NCBI GenBank assembly: GCA_036563245.1
Contig: DATCMU010000014.1
Coordinates: 16,610 to 80,609 of the forward strand
From: DATCMU01 sp036563245
Lineage (GTDB): Bacteria > Pseudomonadota > Alphaproteobacteria > Rhizobiales > Devosiaceae
DNA: 64,000 bases
Direction of reading: 5' to 3'
Shown: in pieces, positions 33,623-42,568 of the stretch
Numbering within the stretch: position 1 is the first letter of the stretch
Layout: each line of letters opens with the position of its first letter
Program-made: the position numbers and the translations under genes
Notes under the pieces: generated by a model
Database searches by the model: none
What the model was told of the DNA's origin: nothing
What the model saw: only the letters and a program-made list of their open reading frames with translations

Positions 33623-36019
33623 ATGGACACCGCGAAACGACCTCGTGCAATGGGCGCAAGCGATACGACCGACGATCTGATTGCCGAACTTGCCAAGCTG
33701 ATGGCCGATGACGCTCAGGGTCAGCCGGCCAGCAAGGATTCGGCGGAGCCGGCACCAGCCCAGGCCACGCCGCATGCACCCGCCGAGCCGACGACATTGG
33801 CGCGGCCTTCGTCCGATTCCCCGCAGGAACCCCGACAGCCGGCGCAGCGTTTCGTTTCTCCGACACGAAGCGATCCGCCACGTGCTACGGCCGAGACGAC
33901 GCCCCGCACCGAGCAGTCATCAAGAGATGTAGCACCACCCGAGCGCAAACAGCCAAGCTGGCTGCAGCAGCGGCGCGCGACAACCGTGACCCCCTCGGAA
34001 CCGGCTCCGGAAAGCGACGCTGGCGCTGACGAGGCGCCGGAGGGTTCCTCAAGTTTGCCGGTGAATGAACGACCCGTACCAAGCTGGACCGCCCCGCGGC
34101 CACGCCCGACGGTTGCGCCGGTTATCGCGCCGAGGGCAACCGGGGGTGGCGTGGTGTCACAGCCGCGCGAGCCCAATCCCGTGCCGCAGATGCGTCCAGC
34201 AGCGACAACCGCGCGACCTTTCGCGCCGCAACCGTCTTCTGCGTCCGGGGCGACGCAGGCGGCCGGTTCAACCATTGACCCGATCGCGGAACTGATCGCT
34301 GCCCAGGCTGAAGCCGCGCGGGCGCAGGAACGGGTCGGTCCGGTGCAGCATGGCGAGCCGGAACCTGAGCCTGACGAGACGATGGCGTCGGATGGCGCTT
34401 CGGAGATGTATGACGAAGAGTCGGATGCCGACGAAGAGGTTGAATACGAGACCTTCGAGGGCGAGGACTTCGTCGAGGAGATCGAAGAAGCCGCGATAGC
34501 GCCGGAAGTGAAACCTGCGTCCGAAGACGATCATTTTACCGTGGCGCCTGTGTTCGGGCTGGGCGGCAATGCCAATGCGCCGCGATCCGGGCAGGCGGCT
34601 CCGGTGCGCCGCGAGGAGCCGGTCTTGCGCTCCACGCCGGCAGATCCGCTTGACGAGATCGAAAACCTGATCGGCGATGCCGTGCGCGTCGAGTTCGAGG
34701 ACGAGGAACAGCCGCCCGTCGCCCGTCGTCCGTCCCGGACCTTCATGCGACCGACGCAGGAAGACGAGAATGTGGACGAGGCTGCGCTCGCGGCGGAAGC
34801 GGCGATCCTTGCGGCTGCGGCAGCGACCGACCGACAGCCTGGCCGGGCCGAACCGCGGGCACGCTACGCGGAACCCGAACACGACGACGAGCCCGAGATT
34901 GGCGATTCGCATGCCCCGATTGGGCGGCAGTCCGCGCGCGAAGAACGCCCGTCGGGCGGCCTGAGGCAATTCGTGGTGCCCGCGGTCGCCGGAACGCTTC
35001 TGCTTGCAGTCGGCCTTGGTGCCTACTGGTTCTTCGGAATGGGCGGACTGGGCGGAGACGAGCCGCCTCCCGTGCTCAGCGCGGATAGCCAACCGGTCAA
35101 GGAAACGCCGCCTCCGCAACCCCAGAGCGCCGATGCGGCGACGCAGTCGGTTGTGCTCGATCAGCTTGGCAACTCCAATGCCGATGCGAATGCGCCCGCC
35201 GACAATTCCGAACAACTGGTGTCGCGCGACGAAACCGGCGGTGCGGTCGGTTCCGATGTGAGCAAGGTGATCTCTCCGGATACGACGGAAACCGGGCTTG
35301 CCAACCGCAAGGTGCGGACGGTGACGGTGCGACCCGACGGCACCATCGTGACCAGCGACAATTCCACTGCCGGGGCGTCTAAACTGCCTGTGGACCGGCC
35401 GAACGTACCGGCGGTGCCCGGTGGCGACACCGTTGCGACCGACCCGGTTGCTGCGATGATCAACGCCGCCAATTCGGGCGATGCAACCGCCGCCAACACC
35501 GACGCGGCGCCTGCGCAAGCCCCAACGACCGATGTCAACGTGGCCTCGCTACCCGCGGCGACCGACGTGCAGGTGAGCGATCCGAACGTCCCAATTCCAA
35601 TGCCGCGGCCGGCAAACTTGCCGGTGATCGCGACGCCGACGCCCGCGCCAGTGGCGACGACACCTGCCCCGGCGGCGAGCGCGGGTAACGGTGCCGTCGA
35701 TCTGTTGGGCGGCACGCCACTTCGTACGACCCAGCCAGCGGCAGCGGCACCCACTGCGCCATCGGCGGGAAATGCTGCAGCATATGTGCAACTTGCCTCG
35801 CGGCGTGATCTCCCGACAGCCCAGCAATCCATGGCGGATCTGCAAAACCGGTACGGATCGCTGTTGGGGGGAAGCCAGCTGGAAATCCAGCGCGTGGATC
35901 TGGGAGACAAGGGGATCTACTACAGGATCCTGATGCCTGCCGGGTCGGCGTCAGAGGCCAGCAATGTGTGCGCCAACATCAAGGCAAATGGCGGCGACTG
36001 CCTGGTTCGGAGCAACTGA
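33623..36019 (+). CDS. Large single-pass SPOR-domain envelope protein
   Basis: A 798-residue bitopic protein. A very long cytoplasmic part (1-450) is rich in Pro, Ala, Glu and Asp and appears disordered. A membrane helix follows at about 452-472 (VVPAVAGTLLLAVGLGAYWFF), then a Thr/Ala/Pro-rich periplasmic linker. A C-terminal SPOR domain (about 715-795; AYVQLASRRDLPTA...) should bind denuded septal peptidoglycan. Proteins of this kind act in cell division. The place after argS is conserved, but nagZ, which often follows, is missing here. Confidence 0.88.
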   Translation: MDTAKRPRAMGASDTTDDLIAELAKLMADDAQGQPASKDSAEPAPAQATPHAPAEPTTLARPSSDSPQEPRQPAQRFVSPTRSDPPRATAETTPRTEQSSRDVAPPERKQPSWLQQRRATTVTPSEPAPESDAGADEAPEGSSSLPVNERPVPSWTAPRPRPTVAPVIAPRATGGGVVSQPREPNPVPQMRPAATTARPFAPQPSSASGATQAAGSTIDPIAELIAAQAEAARAQERVGPVQHGEPEPEPDETMASDGASEMYDEESDADEEVEYETFEGEDFVEEIEEAAIAPEVKPASEDDHFTVAPVFGLGGNANAPRSGQAAPVRREEPVLRSTPADPLDEIENLIGDAVRVEFEDEEQPPVARRPSRTFMRPTQEDENVDEAALAAEAAILAAAAATDRQPGRAEPRARYAEPEHDDEPEIGDSHAPIGRQSAREERPSGGLRQFVVPAVAGTLLLAVGLGAYWFFGMGGLGGDEPPPVLSADSQPVKETPPPQPQSADAATQSVVLDQLGNSNADANAPADNSEQLVSRDETGGAVGSDVSKVISPDTTETGLANRKVRTVTVRPDGTIVTSDNSTAGASKLPVDRPNVPAVPGGDTVATDPVAAMINAANSGDATAANTDAAPAQAPTTDVNVASLPAATDVQVSDPNVPIPMPRPANLPVIATPTPAPVATTPAPAASAGNGAVDLLGGTPLRTTQPAAAAPTAPSAGNAAAYVQLASRRDLPTAQQSMADLQNRYGSLLGGSQLEIQRVDLGDKGIYYRILMPAGSASEASNVCANIKANGGDCLVRSN

Positions 36020-36173
36020 GCAACGCGCGATTTCAAGGGGGGCGCCTGTACCGCCGTTTGCGCCGCCTCCCGGCCGATCCATGCAGGACGCCCGATCTGG
36101 CGACCGTGGTTCTTGACCGTACCTTGGCCGAAGGGCAATGCTTTGGCCGAACGGGGGCGGCGGCGATTCAGTC

Positions 36174-36971
36174 ATGAACGAACGGAATATCGACTGGCTT
36201 GAGGATCGGGCGCCGGCAACGCAGCGCGACGAAGTCATGTATGTCGATGTCGATGGCTATGAAGGTCCCCTCGACCTGCTGCTCGAACTTGCCCGGCGCC
36301 AGAAGGTTGACCTGGCCCACATTTCGGTGCTGGCGCTCGCCGAGCAATACCTGACATTCATCGAAACGATCCGGAAGAAGCGGATCGAGGTTGCCGCAGA
36401 TTACCTGGTGATGGCGGCATGGCTTGCCTATCTCAAAAGTCGCCTGATGGTGCCGCAGGAAGCCGGGGAAGAAGAGCCCAGCGGCGAGATGATGGCCGCA
36501 ATGCTGCAATTCCGTCTCAAGCGGCTTGAGGCGATGCGGCGATCCGTGGAGCAGTTGACCCATCGCGCGCGTCTTGGCATTTCCGTGTTCGGACGCGGTG
36601 ACCCCGAACCGATCGAAATCCGCCGGGCCAGCACATGGGAGGCCTCGCTCTTCGATTTGCTCAAGGCATACGGAACCCAGCGCGAACGCTCTGTGGTGCG
36701 CGACTACGCGCCACCCGATCGGGTTGTCTGGGGTCTGCAGGAGGCGCGTGAGATACTGCAAAGACTGATCGGCGAGACCATGGAATGGGTGGCGCTCGAC
36801 CAATACCTTGCCCACTATCTGGGTACGCCTGAGGAACGTGCGACCGTCATGGCGTCGAGCTTCACCGCGAGCCTTGAACTGGTGCGGCAGGGCGAACTCG
36901 AATTGCGTCAGACCCTGGCATTCGGTCCACTGCTCCTGAGGCGACGCAAAGGAGACAGGCGTGCAGAGTGA
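36174..36971 (+). CDS. scpA: Segregation and condensation protein A
   Basis: Kleisin subunit bridging the SMC ATPase heads for chromosome condensation. The 265-residue product has the N-terminal GYEGPLDLLLELARRQKVDL helix-turn typical for ScpA and a C-terminal winged helix. ATG 36174 is chosen; the open frame from 36138 adds 12 residues without homology. It overlaps scpB by 11 bases. Upstream, 154 bases separate it from the SPOR gene. Confidence 0.95.
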   Translation: MNERNIDWLEDRAPATQRDEVMYVDVDGYEGPLDLLLELARRQKVDLAHISVLALAEQYLTFIETIRKKRIEVAADYLVMAAWLAYLKSRLMVPQEAGEEEPSGEMMAAMLQFRLKRLEAMRRSVEQLTHRARLGISVFGRGDPEPIEIRRASTWEASLFDLLKAYGTQRERSVVRDYAPPDRVVWGLQEAREILQRLIGETMEWVALDQYLAHYLGTPEERATVMASSFTASLELVRQGELELRQTLAFGPLLLRRRKGDRRAE

Positions 36972-37665
36972 CGAAGCGCCAACAAGAGGGACGGCCGGGA
37001 ATCAGATGGGCGATGAGGTTTCCGATGCGCCAGAGGTGTTCGAAAGCCACCTCCGGGTCGTGGAGGCGGTCCTGTTCGCTTCGCCCGAGCCGCTCAAGGC
37101 GGTCGAGATCGCTGGGTTTCTCAGCGAGGATGCCGATATTGATGCCCTCCTGGGCGAACTTGGCCGGCGGTATGCGGCGCGTGGCGTCAACCTGGTCAGG
37201 CGCGGAGACAAGTGGGCCTTCAGGACCGCGGAGGATCTTGGCTACATCCTGCGGCGCGAGCAGGTCGATTCGCGACCGCTTTCCAGGGCGGCGCTCGAGA
37301 CGCTCGCGATCATTGCCTATCATCAACCTGTCACGCGCGCGGAAATCGAAGAGGTCCGAGGCGTGGCTGCGCACAAGGGCACGCTTGACGTGTTGATGGA
37401 GACGGGCTGGGTTCGCATGCGCGGCCGGCGGCGCACGCCGGGCAGGCCGGTGACCTATGGCACGACCGAAGAGTTCCTCGATCACTTCGGCCTTGAGGCT
37501 CTCACCGATCTGCCGGGTCTGGACGAGTTGAAGGGCGCGGGCCTCTTGTCATCGGTCCTGCCGCCGGCCTTTCAGGTGCCTTTGCCGTTCGATGGACCAT
37601 TGCGGGACGACGAGGATCCGCTGGAGCCGGACGACGAAGGAAACGACAATGAGGTCGACGAGTAG
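36961..37665 (+). CDS. scpB: Segregation and condensation protein B
   Basis: Winged-helix partner of ScpA in the SMC complex. The 234-residue product has RVVEAVLFASPEPL, LSRAALETLAIIAYHQPVTRAEIE and GRPVTYGTTEEFLDHFGL, all typical, then an acidic tail rich in Asp/Glu. The start is GTG 36961, with AAAGGAGA upstream and overlap with scpA. A later in-frame ATG at 37006 is possible. scpA-scpB-tatABC is a conserved alphaproteobacterial run. Confidence 0.94.
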   Translation: MQSDEAPTRGTAGNQMGDEVSDAPEVFESHLRVVEAVLFASPEPLKAVEIAGFLSEDADIDALLGELGRRYAARGVNLVRRGDKWAFRTAEDLGYILRREQVDSRPLSRAALETLAIIAYHQPVTRAEIEEVRGVAAHKGTLDVLMETGWVRMRGRRRTPGRPVTYGTTEEFLDHFGLEALTDLPGLDELKGAGLLSSVLPPAFQVPLPFDGPLRDDEDPLEPDDEGNDNEVDE

Positions 37666-37865
37666 CCGGCGCGCCGCTCGCGACCGCGCGGGCAGGTTGA
37701 AAATCGCCGAACCAACCCTTGGTGAACCGGCGGCGATATGCTCTTTGATGCGGCGACGTCGCCTTCACCTTGCGTGCGCGATGTCCTTGTTTTTGACGCA
37801 GATAGACAATATCTGTGGAACAGCGAGCCGGCCGGGCAGCGTTGCCACCGGACAAGGAGGATCAA

Positions 37866-38057
37866 ATGAATCCAGGACCCTGGGGAATTCTCATCATCGT
37901 GATCGCAGTGCTGCTGCTTTTCGGCCGCGGCAAGATTTCCGGCATGATGGGCGAAGTTGCATCTGGCATCAAAGCCTTCCAGCGCGGTATGTCGGAAGGC
38001 GAGAAAGAGGCCGACCAGATTGAAGCAAAAGAAGCCGACAAGACCAAGGACGCCTGA
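37866..38057 (+). CDS. tatA: Twin-arginine translocase subunit TatA
   Basis: Forms the protein-conducting element of the Tat system. The product is only 63 residues, normal for TatA: one N-terminal membrane helix (WGILIIVIAVLLLFG), then an amphipathic helix with the FGRGKIS hinge, and a charged tail. ATG 37866 follows a strong AAGGAGG. The 200-base gap after scpB probably holds a promoter. A Tat substrate is present in this window, the sulfite dehydrogenase at 55332. Confidence 0.95.
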   Translation: MNPGPWGILIIVIAVLLLFGRGKISGMMGEVASGIKAFQRGMSEGEKEADQIEAKEADKTKDA

Positions 38058-38109
38058 TTCCAACAGGCGCATTTCTCCGTCCGATCGGCGGAATTAAGGA
38101 ACTTCATCC

Positions 38110-38907
38110 ATGATGGGGCTGGGCTGGTCCGAGATGGTCGTCATCGCGATTGTCGCGCTGATTGTCATCGGACCGAAAGATTTGCCCCGGGTTCTCCGGC
38201 AGGTGGGGCGGGCGGTTGCAACTGTCCGCCGCATGGGCAACGAGTTCCGGGCGGAATTCAACAAGGTTGCGCAGATGGATGAGGTGACCGACATCAAGCG
38301 GTCGCTCACGCAGCCGTTCCGCGAGACGGCCGAGGACCTCAAGAAGACCAACGCCGACATCACCAGCAACTTCAACAAGGTGACCGACAAGGGCGTCGAG
38401 CCGACTGGTCTGCTCAAGCCGGCAGATCCCAAGGTCGAGAGCGTCTACGAGACGATCAGGGACAGCGTCGGGCTATCCGAAGGACCGCCGACCGAACTCG
38501 ATCCGGCAAAGGCCGGGTTGGCCGCGGCGGCGCAGAAAAGTGCGGCCGATGGTTCCGCCGGGGCCACTTCGGACGTGAGCAAGCTGCCTGCTCAACCTCC
38601 GGTGAAGCGCGCTGCACCCAAGGCGAAAGCGAAAACGGCCCGCAAGCCCGCTGCCGAAAAGGGCGGGGCGAAGACTGCTGCGGCGAAGGCCAGGACGTCG
38701 GCAAGTGCTGCCAGGAAGCCCGCGACACCTGCCAAATCTGCCGGCACCAAGAGCACATCGAATGGGAGCGCGCAGCCCAAATCGGCGGCGACCAAGTCAG
38801 GCAAGGCCGGGTCGGGATCAGCGACGGCCTCGACGGCCAGGAAACCCGCGGCAACGCGAAAAACCGCCAGCAAGGGCGCCACGGAACCGACCGCGAGCGA
38901 AGCCTGA
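38110..38907 (+). CDS. tatB: Twin-arginine translocase subunit TatB, long-tailed
   Basis: TatB works with TatC in recognising twin-arginine signal peptides. The first 60 residues are typical: MGLGWSEMVVIAIVALIVIGPKDLPRVLR with the Gly-Pro hinge, then an amphipathic helix. At 265 residues it is long because of a Lys/Ala/Thr/Ser repeat-like tail (about 155-265) that is strongly basic and probably disordered. Start ATG 38110; tatC follows after three bases. Confidence 0.95.
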   Translation: MMGLGWSEMVVIAIVALIVIGPKDLPRVLRQVGRAVATVRRMGNEFRAEFNKVAQMDEVTDIKRSLTQPFRETAEDLKKTNADITSNFNKVTDKGVEPTGLLKPADPKVESVYETIRDSVGLSEGPPTELDPAKAGLAAAAQKSAADGSAGATSDVSKLPAQPPVKRAAPKAKAKTARKPAAEKGGAKTAAAKARTSASAARKPATPAKSAGTKSTSNGSAQPKSAATKSGKAGSGSATASTARKPAATRKTASKGATEPTASEA

Positions 38908-38910
38908 CCC

Positions 38911-39747
38911 ATGGATCACCCGATTTCCACCGCCGAATCCGGCGCGAGCCCCAAGAGTCCCGACCCTGAAGACGAACTGGCCGGGACGGAAGCTCCGCTG
39001 CTCGAACACCTGACAGAGTTGCGGCGTCGGCTGATCTACGCCTGCATCTCGCTGGCGGTGTTCTTCATAATCTGCTTCTTCATTTCGCGGCAGATTTTCG
39101 ATTTCCTGCTGGGCCCGTACAAGGAGGCCGCAGGCGACATCGCCGACGTGCACCTGATCTATACCGCGCCGCAGGAATTCTTCTTCACGCAGATGAACGT
39201 CGCGCTTTTCGGTTCGATCTTCCTCTCTTTTCCAGTGATCGCAACCCAGATCTACATGTTCGTCGCGCCGGGTCTCTACAAGCGCGAACGCCAGGCATTC
39301 CTGCCATACCTGATCGCGACGCCCCTGCTTTTCCTGCTGGGCGCGACCGTGGTCTATTATGGCGTGATGCCGCTGGCGTTGCGTTTCTTCCTGTCCATGC
39401 AGCAGACGGACCCCAATGGCGTCCAGATCGAGATGCAGACCAAGGTCAGCGAATATCTCAGCCTGGTCATGACGCTGATCCTCGCCTTTGGCGTCTGCTT
39501 CCAGCTCCCCGTGGTCTTGACGCTTCTGGCGCGCATCGGCGTGGTGACGGCCAAGATGCTGCGCGGGTTCCGCAAGTATTCATGGGTGGTGGTGTTGACG
39601 CTGGCTGGCTTCCTGACGCCTCCCGACCCGATTTCGATGATGGGTCTTGCGGTGCCACTCCTGCTGCTCTACGAAGCCTCGATCCTTGCCGTCGTGTGGG
39701 TCGAGCGCAGGCGCCCGGCCGACCCGGCACCCGAGGAACCCAGCTGA
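38911..39747 (+). CDS. tatC: Twin-arginine translocase subunit TatC
   Basis: Six-helix receptor for Tat signal peptides; 278 residues. The N-terminal LLEHLTELRRRLIYA motif and the loop with FLTPPDPISM are clear family marks. It directly follows tatB, and serS follows 27 bases later in the same direction, so all are likely in one operon. Confidence 0.97.
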   Translation: MDHPISTAESGASPKSPDPEDELAGTEAPLLEHLTELRRRLIYACISLAVFFIICFFISRQIFDFLLGPYKEAAGDIADVHLIYTAPQEFFFTQMNVALFGSIFLSFPVIATQIYMFVAPGLYKRERQAFLPYLIATPLLFLLGATVVYYGVMPLALRFFLSMQQTDPNGVQIEMQTKVSEYLSLVMTLILAFGVCFQLPVVLTLLARIGVVTAKMLRGFRKYSWVVVLTLAGFLTPPDPISMMGLAVPLLLLYEASILAVVWVERRRPADPAPEEPS

Positions 39748-39774
39748 CCGCCTGCAGGCAAACCGGGCCGAAAC

Positions 39775-41049
39775 ATGTTCGATATCAAATGGATTCGTGC
39801 TAACGCCGAGCAATTCGATCAGGCGCTTGGCCGCAGGGGAATGCCGCACCAGGCAGCCGACCTTCTCGCGCTGGACGATGAGCGGCGCGCTCTTGTGCAG
39901 CGCATGAACGAGATGCAGGAGCGGCGCAACGCCGCGTCCCGGCTGATCGGCCAGGCCAAGGCGCAAAAGGACGAGGCCCGGGCCGCCGAATTGATGGCCG
40001 AAGTCTCCGGTATCAAGACAGAGTTGCCGGCGCTGGAGCAGCGAGAGCGCGAGGCCACCGAGCGCCTCAACGATGCCCTGTCCCGCGTCCCGAACATGTT
40101 GCGCGACGATGTCCCCGATGGCGCCGACGAGAACGACAATGTCCTTGTGCGGGCGGTGGGCGAGCCCAGGACGTTCGAGTTCACGCCAAAAGAGCATTTC
40201 GAACTCGGTGAAGCCAGCGGCCAGATGGATTTCGAGGCGGCCGCGCGACTTTCGGGCGCCCGTTTTGTCGTTTTGCAGCGCGATCTGGCCCGATTGGAGC
40301 GGGCGCTGGGGCAGTTCATGCTCGACATGCACACCAGCGAGCACGGCTTCATCGAGACGCAGGTGCCGCTGCTGGTGCGCCCGGAAGCCATGTTCGGGAC
40401 CGGCCAATTGCCCAAGATGGCCGACGAGGCTTTCGTGACGACCAATGGCATGTGGCTGATACCGACCTCCGAGGTATCGCTGACCAATCTGGTGCGCGAG
40501 CAGACGCTCGAGGAAGCCCAATTGCCGCTGCGAGTGACGGCGCTGACGCCCTGTTTCCGGTCGGAGGCAGGGTCGGCCGGCAGGGATACGCGCGGCATGT
40601 TGCGCCAGCATCAGTTCAACAAGGTCGAAATGGTCGCGGTCACGACGCCGGAAGCGTCCGGCGAAGAGCAAATGCGCATGCTCGGGGCCGCTGAGGAAGT
40701 GCTCAAGCGGTTGGGCATCCCGTATCGCGTGATGGCGTTGTGCAGCGGAGACATGGGCGCCTCGATGCAGCGGACCTTTGATATCGAGGCCTGGCTGCCC
40801 GGGCAGAACCGCTATCGCGAGATATCGTCGGTTTCGGTGGCCGGTGACTATCAGGCACGCCGGATGAATGCCCGCTTCCGCAGGGCTGACGGGCAACTCG
40901 AATACGTCCATACGCTGAACGGCTCGGGCGTGGCGACCGGGCGGGCTCTGATCGCGGTGATTGAGAACTACCAGAACGCCGACGGTTCCATCACGGTTCC
41001 GGAGGCCTTGCGCGGCTATATGGGCGGGCTCGAGAAGATCGGCGGGTGA
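39775..41049 (+). CDS. serS: Seryl-tRNA synthetase
   Basis: Class II synthetase for tRNA-Ser; also serves selenocysteine tRNA where that exists. The 424-residue product has the N-terminal coiled-coil arm (about 30-110), motif 2 CFRSEAGSAGRDTRGM near 260 and motif 3 NGSGVATGRALIAVIE near 383. Its stop overlaps or abuts the surE start, indicating coupling. Confidence 0.97.
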   Translation: MFDIKWIRANAEQFDQALGRRGMPHQAADLLALDDERRALVQRMNEMQERRNAASRLIGQAKAQKDEARAAELMAEVSGIKTELPALEQREREATERLNDALSRVPNMLRDDVPDGADENDNVLVRAVGEPRTFEFTPKEHFELGEASGQMDFEAAARLSGARFVVLQRDLARLERALGQFMLDMHTSEHGFIETQVPLLVRPEAMFGTGQLPKMADEAFVTTNGMWLIPTSEVSLTNLVREQTLEEAQLPLRVTALTPCFRSEAGSAGRDTRGMLRQHQFNKVEMVAVTTPEASGEEQMRMLGAAEEVLKRLGIPYRVMALCSGDMGASMQRTFDIEAWLPGQNRYREISSVSVAGDYQARRMNARFRRADGQLEYVHTLNGSGVATGRALIAVIENYQNADGSITVPEALRGYMGGLEKIGG

Positions 41050-41051
41050 AG

Positions 41052-41840
41052 ATGAGCGCAGACCTTCGCATCCTGATCACCAATGACGATGGGATCGATG
41101 CGCCGGGCCTGGAAAAGCTGGCCGCAATAGCCCGCCAGATCAGCGGCGATGTGTGGGTGGTTGCGCCGCGCGCCAACCAGAGTGGGGCAGGGCACCGTTT
41201 CAGCCTTGGACATGAACTGCACCTCGAACAGCGCGAGCCGCGTGTCTATTCGGTCGATGGCACGCCTGCCGACTGCGTCGTAGCCGGCTGCACGCATGTG
41301 CTGGGCGGTCGAAAGCCGGACGTGGTGCTGGCCGGGGTCAATCACGGGCAAAACCTGGGCGATGTCATTCATTGCTCGGGAACGCTGGGGGCCGCGCGCG
41401 AAGGGGCGCTGCAGGGCGCTCTTGGTATCGGCTTGAGCCAGGCAGTCGACTATGCCAACGGGCGGGACGTTTCGTGGGATGCCGCCGTCGCGCATGGACC
41501 GAGCGTGGTGCGCGGCCTCATCGCCCATGCGGACAAGGCCCATACCTATTACAACGTCAATTTTCCACACTGCGCGGCCGACGAGGTGACCGGCGTCCAG
41601 ATCGTCACCCATCAGCGGTTTTCGCATTCCCCATTCAGCTATTATCAGAGCCGCAATGAAGGGAAGTTCTTCGTTGCTGTTCTGGAGACGCCGTTGCCAA
41701 TCGATCATGACAGCGACTTTCACGTCCTGCACCATGAGAATGCCGTCACGGTGACACCCCTGACCTTGCGCATGACCGATGCGGAGCAGGCCGCCCATCT
41801 TGCGGGCCGTCTGGCCCTGGCCGGGGCCGGTCCCTCATGA
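41052..41840 (+). CDS. surE: 5'/3'-nucleotidase SurE
   Basis: Metal-dependent phosphatase of nucleoside monophosphates and short polyphosphate, part of stationary-phase survival. The 262-residue product begins MSADLRILITNDDGIDAPG with the two metal aspartates (NDDG), then PRANQSGAGH and AGVNHGQNLG. GTG 41046, which overlaps the serS stop, would add two residues and has a GAGAAG at good distance; both starts are possible. It overlaps pcm by four bases (ATGA). Confidence 0.95.
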   Translation: MSADLRILITNDDGIDAPGLEKLAAIARQISGDVWVVAPRANQSGAGHRFSLGHELHLEQREPRVYSVDGTPADCVVAGCTHVLGGRKPDVVLAGVNHGQNLGDVIHCSGTLGAAREGALQGALGIGLSQAVDYANGRDVSWDAAVAHGPSVVRGLIAHADKAHTYYNVNFPHCAADEVTGVQIVTHQRFSHSPFSYYQSRNEGKFFVAVLETPLPIDHDSDFHVLHHENAVTVTPLTLRMTDAEQAAHLAGRLALAGAGPS

Positions 41841-42505
41841 CCGGCGAGCCGGATCATGGCTCGCCCGACCATGTCATGGCCCGCGCTGGCCTGGTTCTGA
41901 ACCTTCGCCAACACGGCATCACGGACCCCGATCTCCTCAATGCCTTCGAAGCGGTGCCGCACGAGGTGTTCGTTCCCGAAGAATATTCGGGCTACGCCTA
42001 TCGCGAAGGCTCGCTGCCGATTGCCTGCGGCCAGTCGATCACTTCACCAATCATCCTGGCGATGTTGATCGCCGCGCTTGAACCGAAAGGGGCGGGGCGT
42101 GTTCTAGAAGTGGGAACCGGTAGCGGGTACACAACCGCGTTGCTGGCAAAGTTCGCCCGCAGGGTGTTCACCTTGGACCGGCACGGCGAACTGATACGCG
42201 ATGCGTCGGCGCGCTGGTCCGCGCTCGGGCTGCACAACATCGTGGGACTGCATGCGGATGGATTGTCGGGTTGGCCCGTCCAGGCGCCGTTCGACAGGAT
42301 ATTGCTGGGTGGGTCGGTGGAGGAAATTCCGGAGACCCTTGTGGACCAATTGGCGGATGGCGGACTGCTGGTGGCGCCCGTCGGGGCGGCCGATTCACGC
42401 CAGACCATTGTCAAGATCGAACGGGTGGACGACGAATTCCTCGTCAGCGAACACGGATCCGTGCGCCTGCCGCAGCTTGTCGCGAGCAAATCGCGTCCGC
42501 TTTAA
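41837..42505 (+). CDS. pcm: Protein-L-isoaspartate O-methyltransferase
   Basis: Repairs isoaspartyl residues in aged proteins using SAM. The 222-residue product has the substrate loop ACGQSITSPIILAML and motif I LEVGTGSGYTTALLAK, so it looks like the canonical copy, unlike the paralogue at 21411. It overlaps surE by four bases. surE-pcm followed by a LysM/LytM lipoprotein matches the well-known surE-pcm-nlpD arrangement of gammaproteobacteria. Confidence 0.95.
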   Translation: MTGEPDHGSPDHVMARAGLVLNLRQHGITDPDLLNAFEAVPHEVFVPEEYSGYAYREGSLPIACGQSITSPIILAMLIAALEPKGAGRVLEVGTGSGYTTALLAKFARRVFTLDRHGELIRDASARWSALGLHNIVGLHADGLSGWPVQAPFDRILLGGSVEEIPETLVDQLADGGLLVAPVGAADSRQTIVKIERVDDEFLVSEHGSVRLPQLVASKSRPL

Positions 42506-42568
42506 ACTCCCTTTTACCTTAACGGATTTATGCTCGTGGCCGGTGAGTAGCTGAGTACGAGTGTAAAC

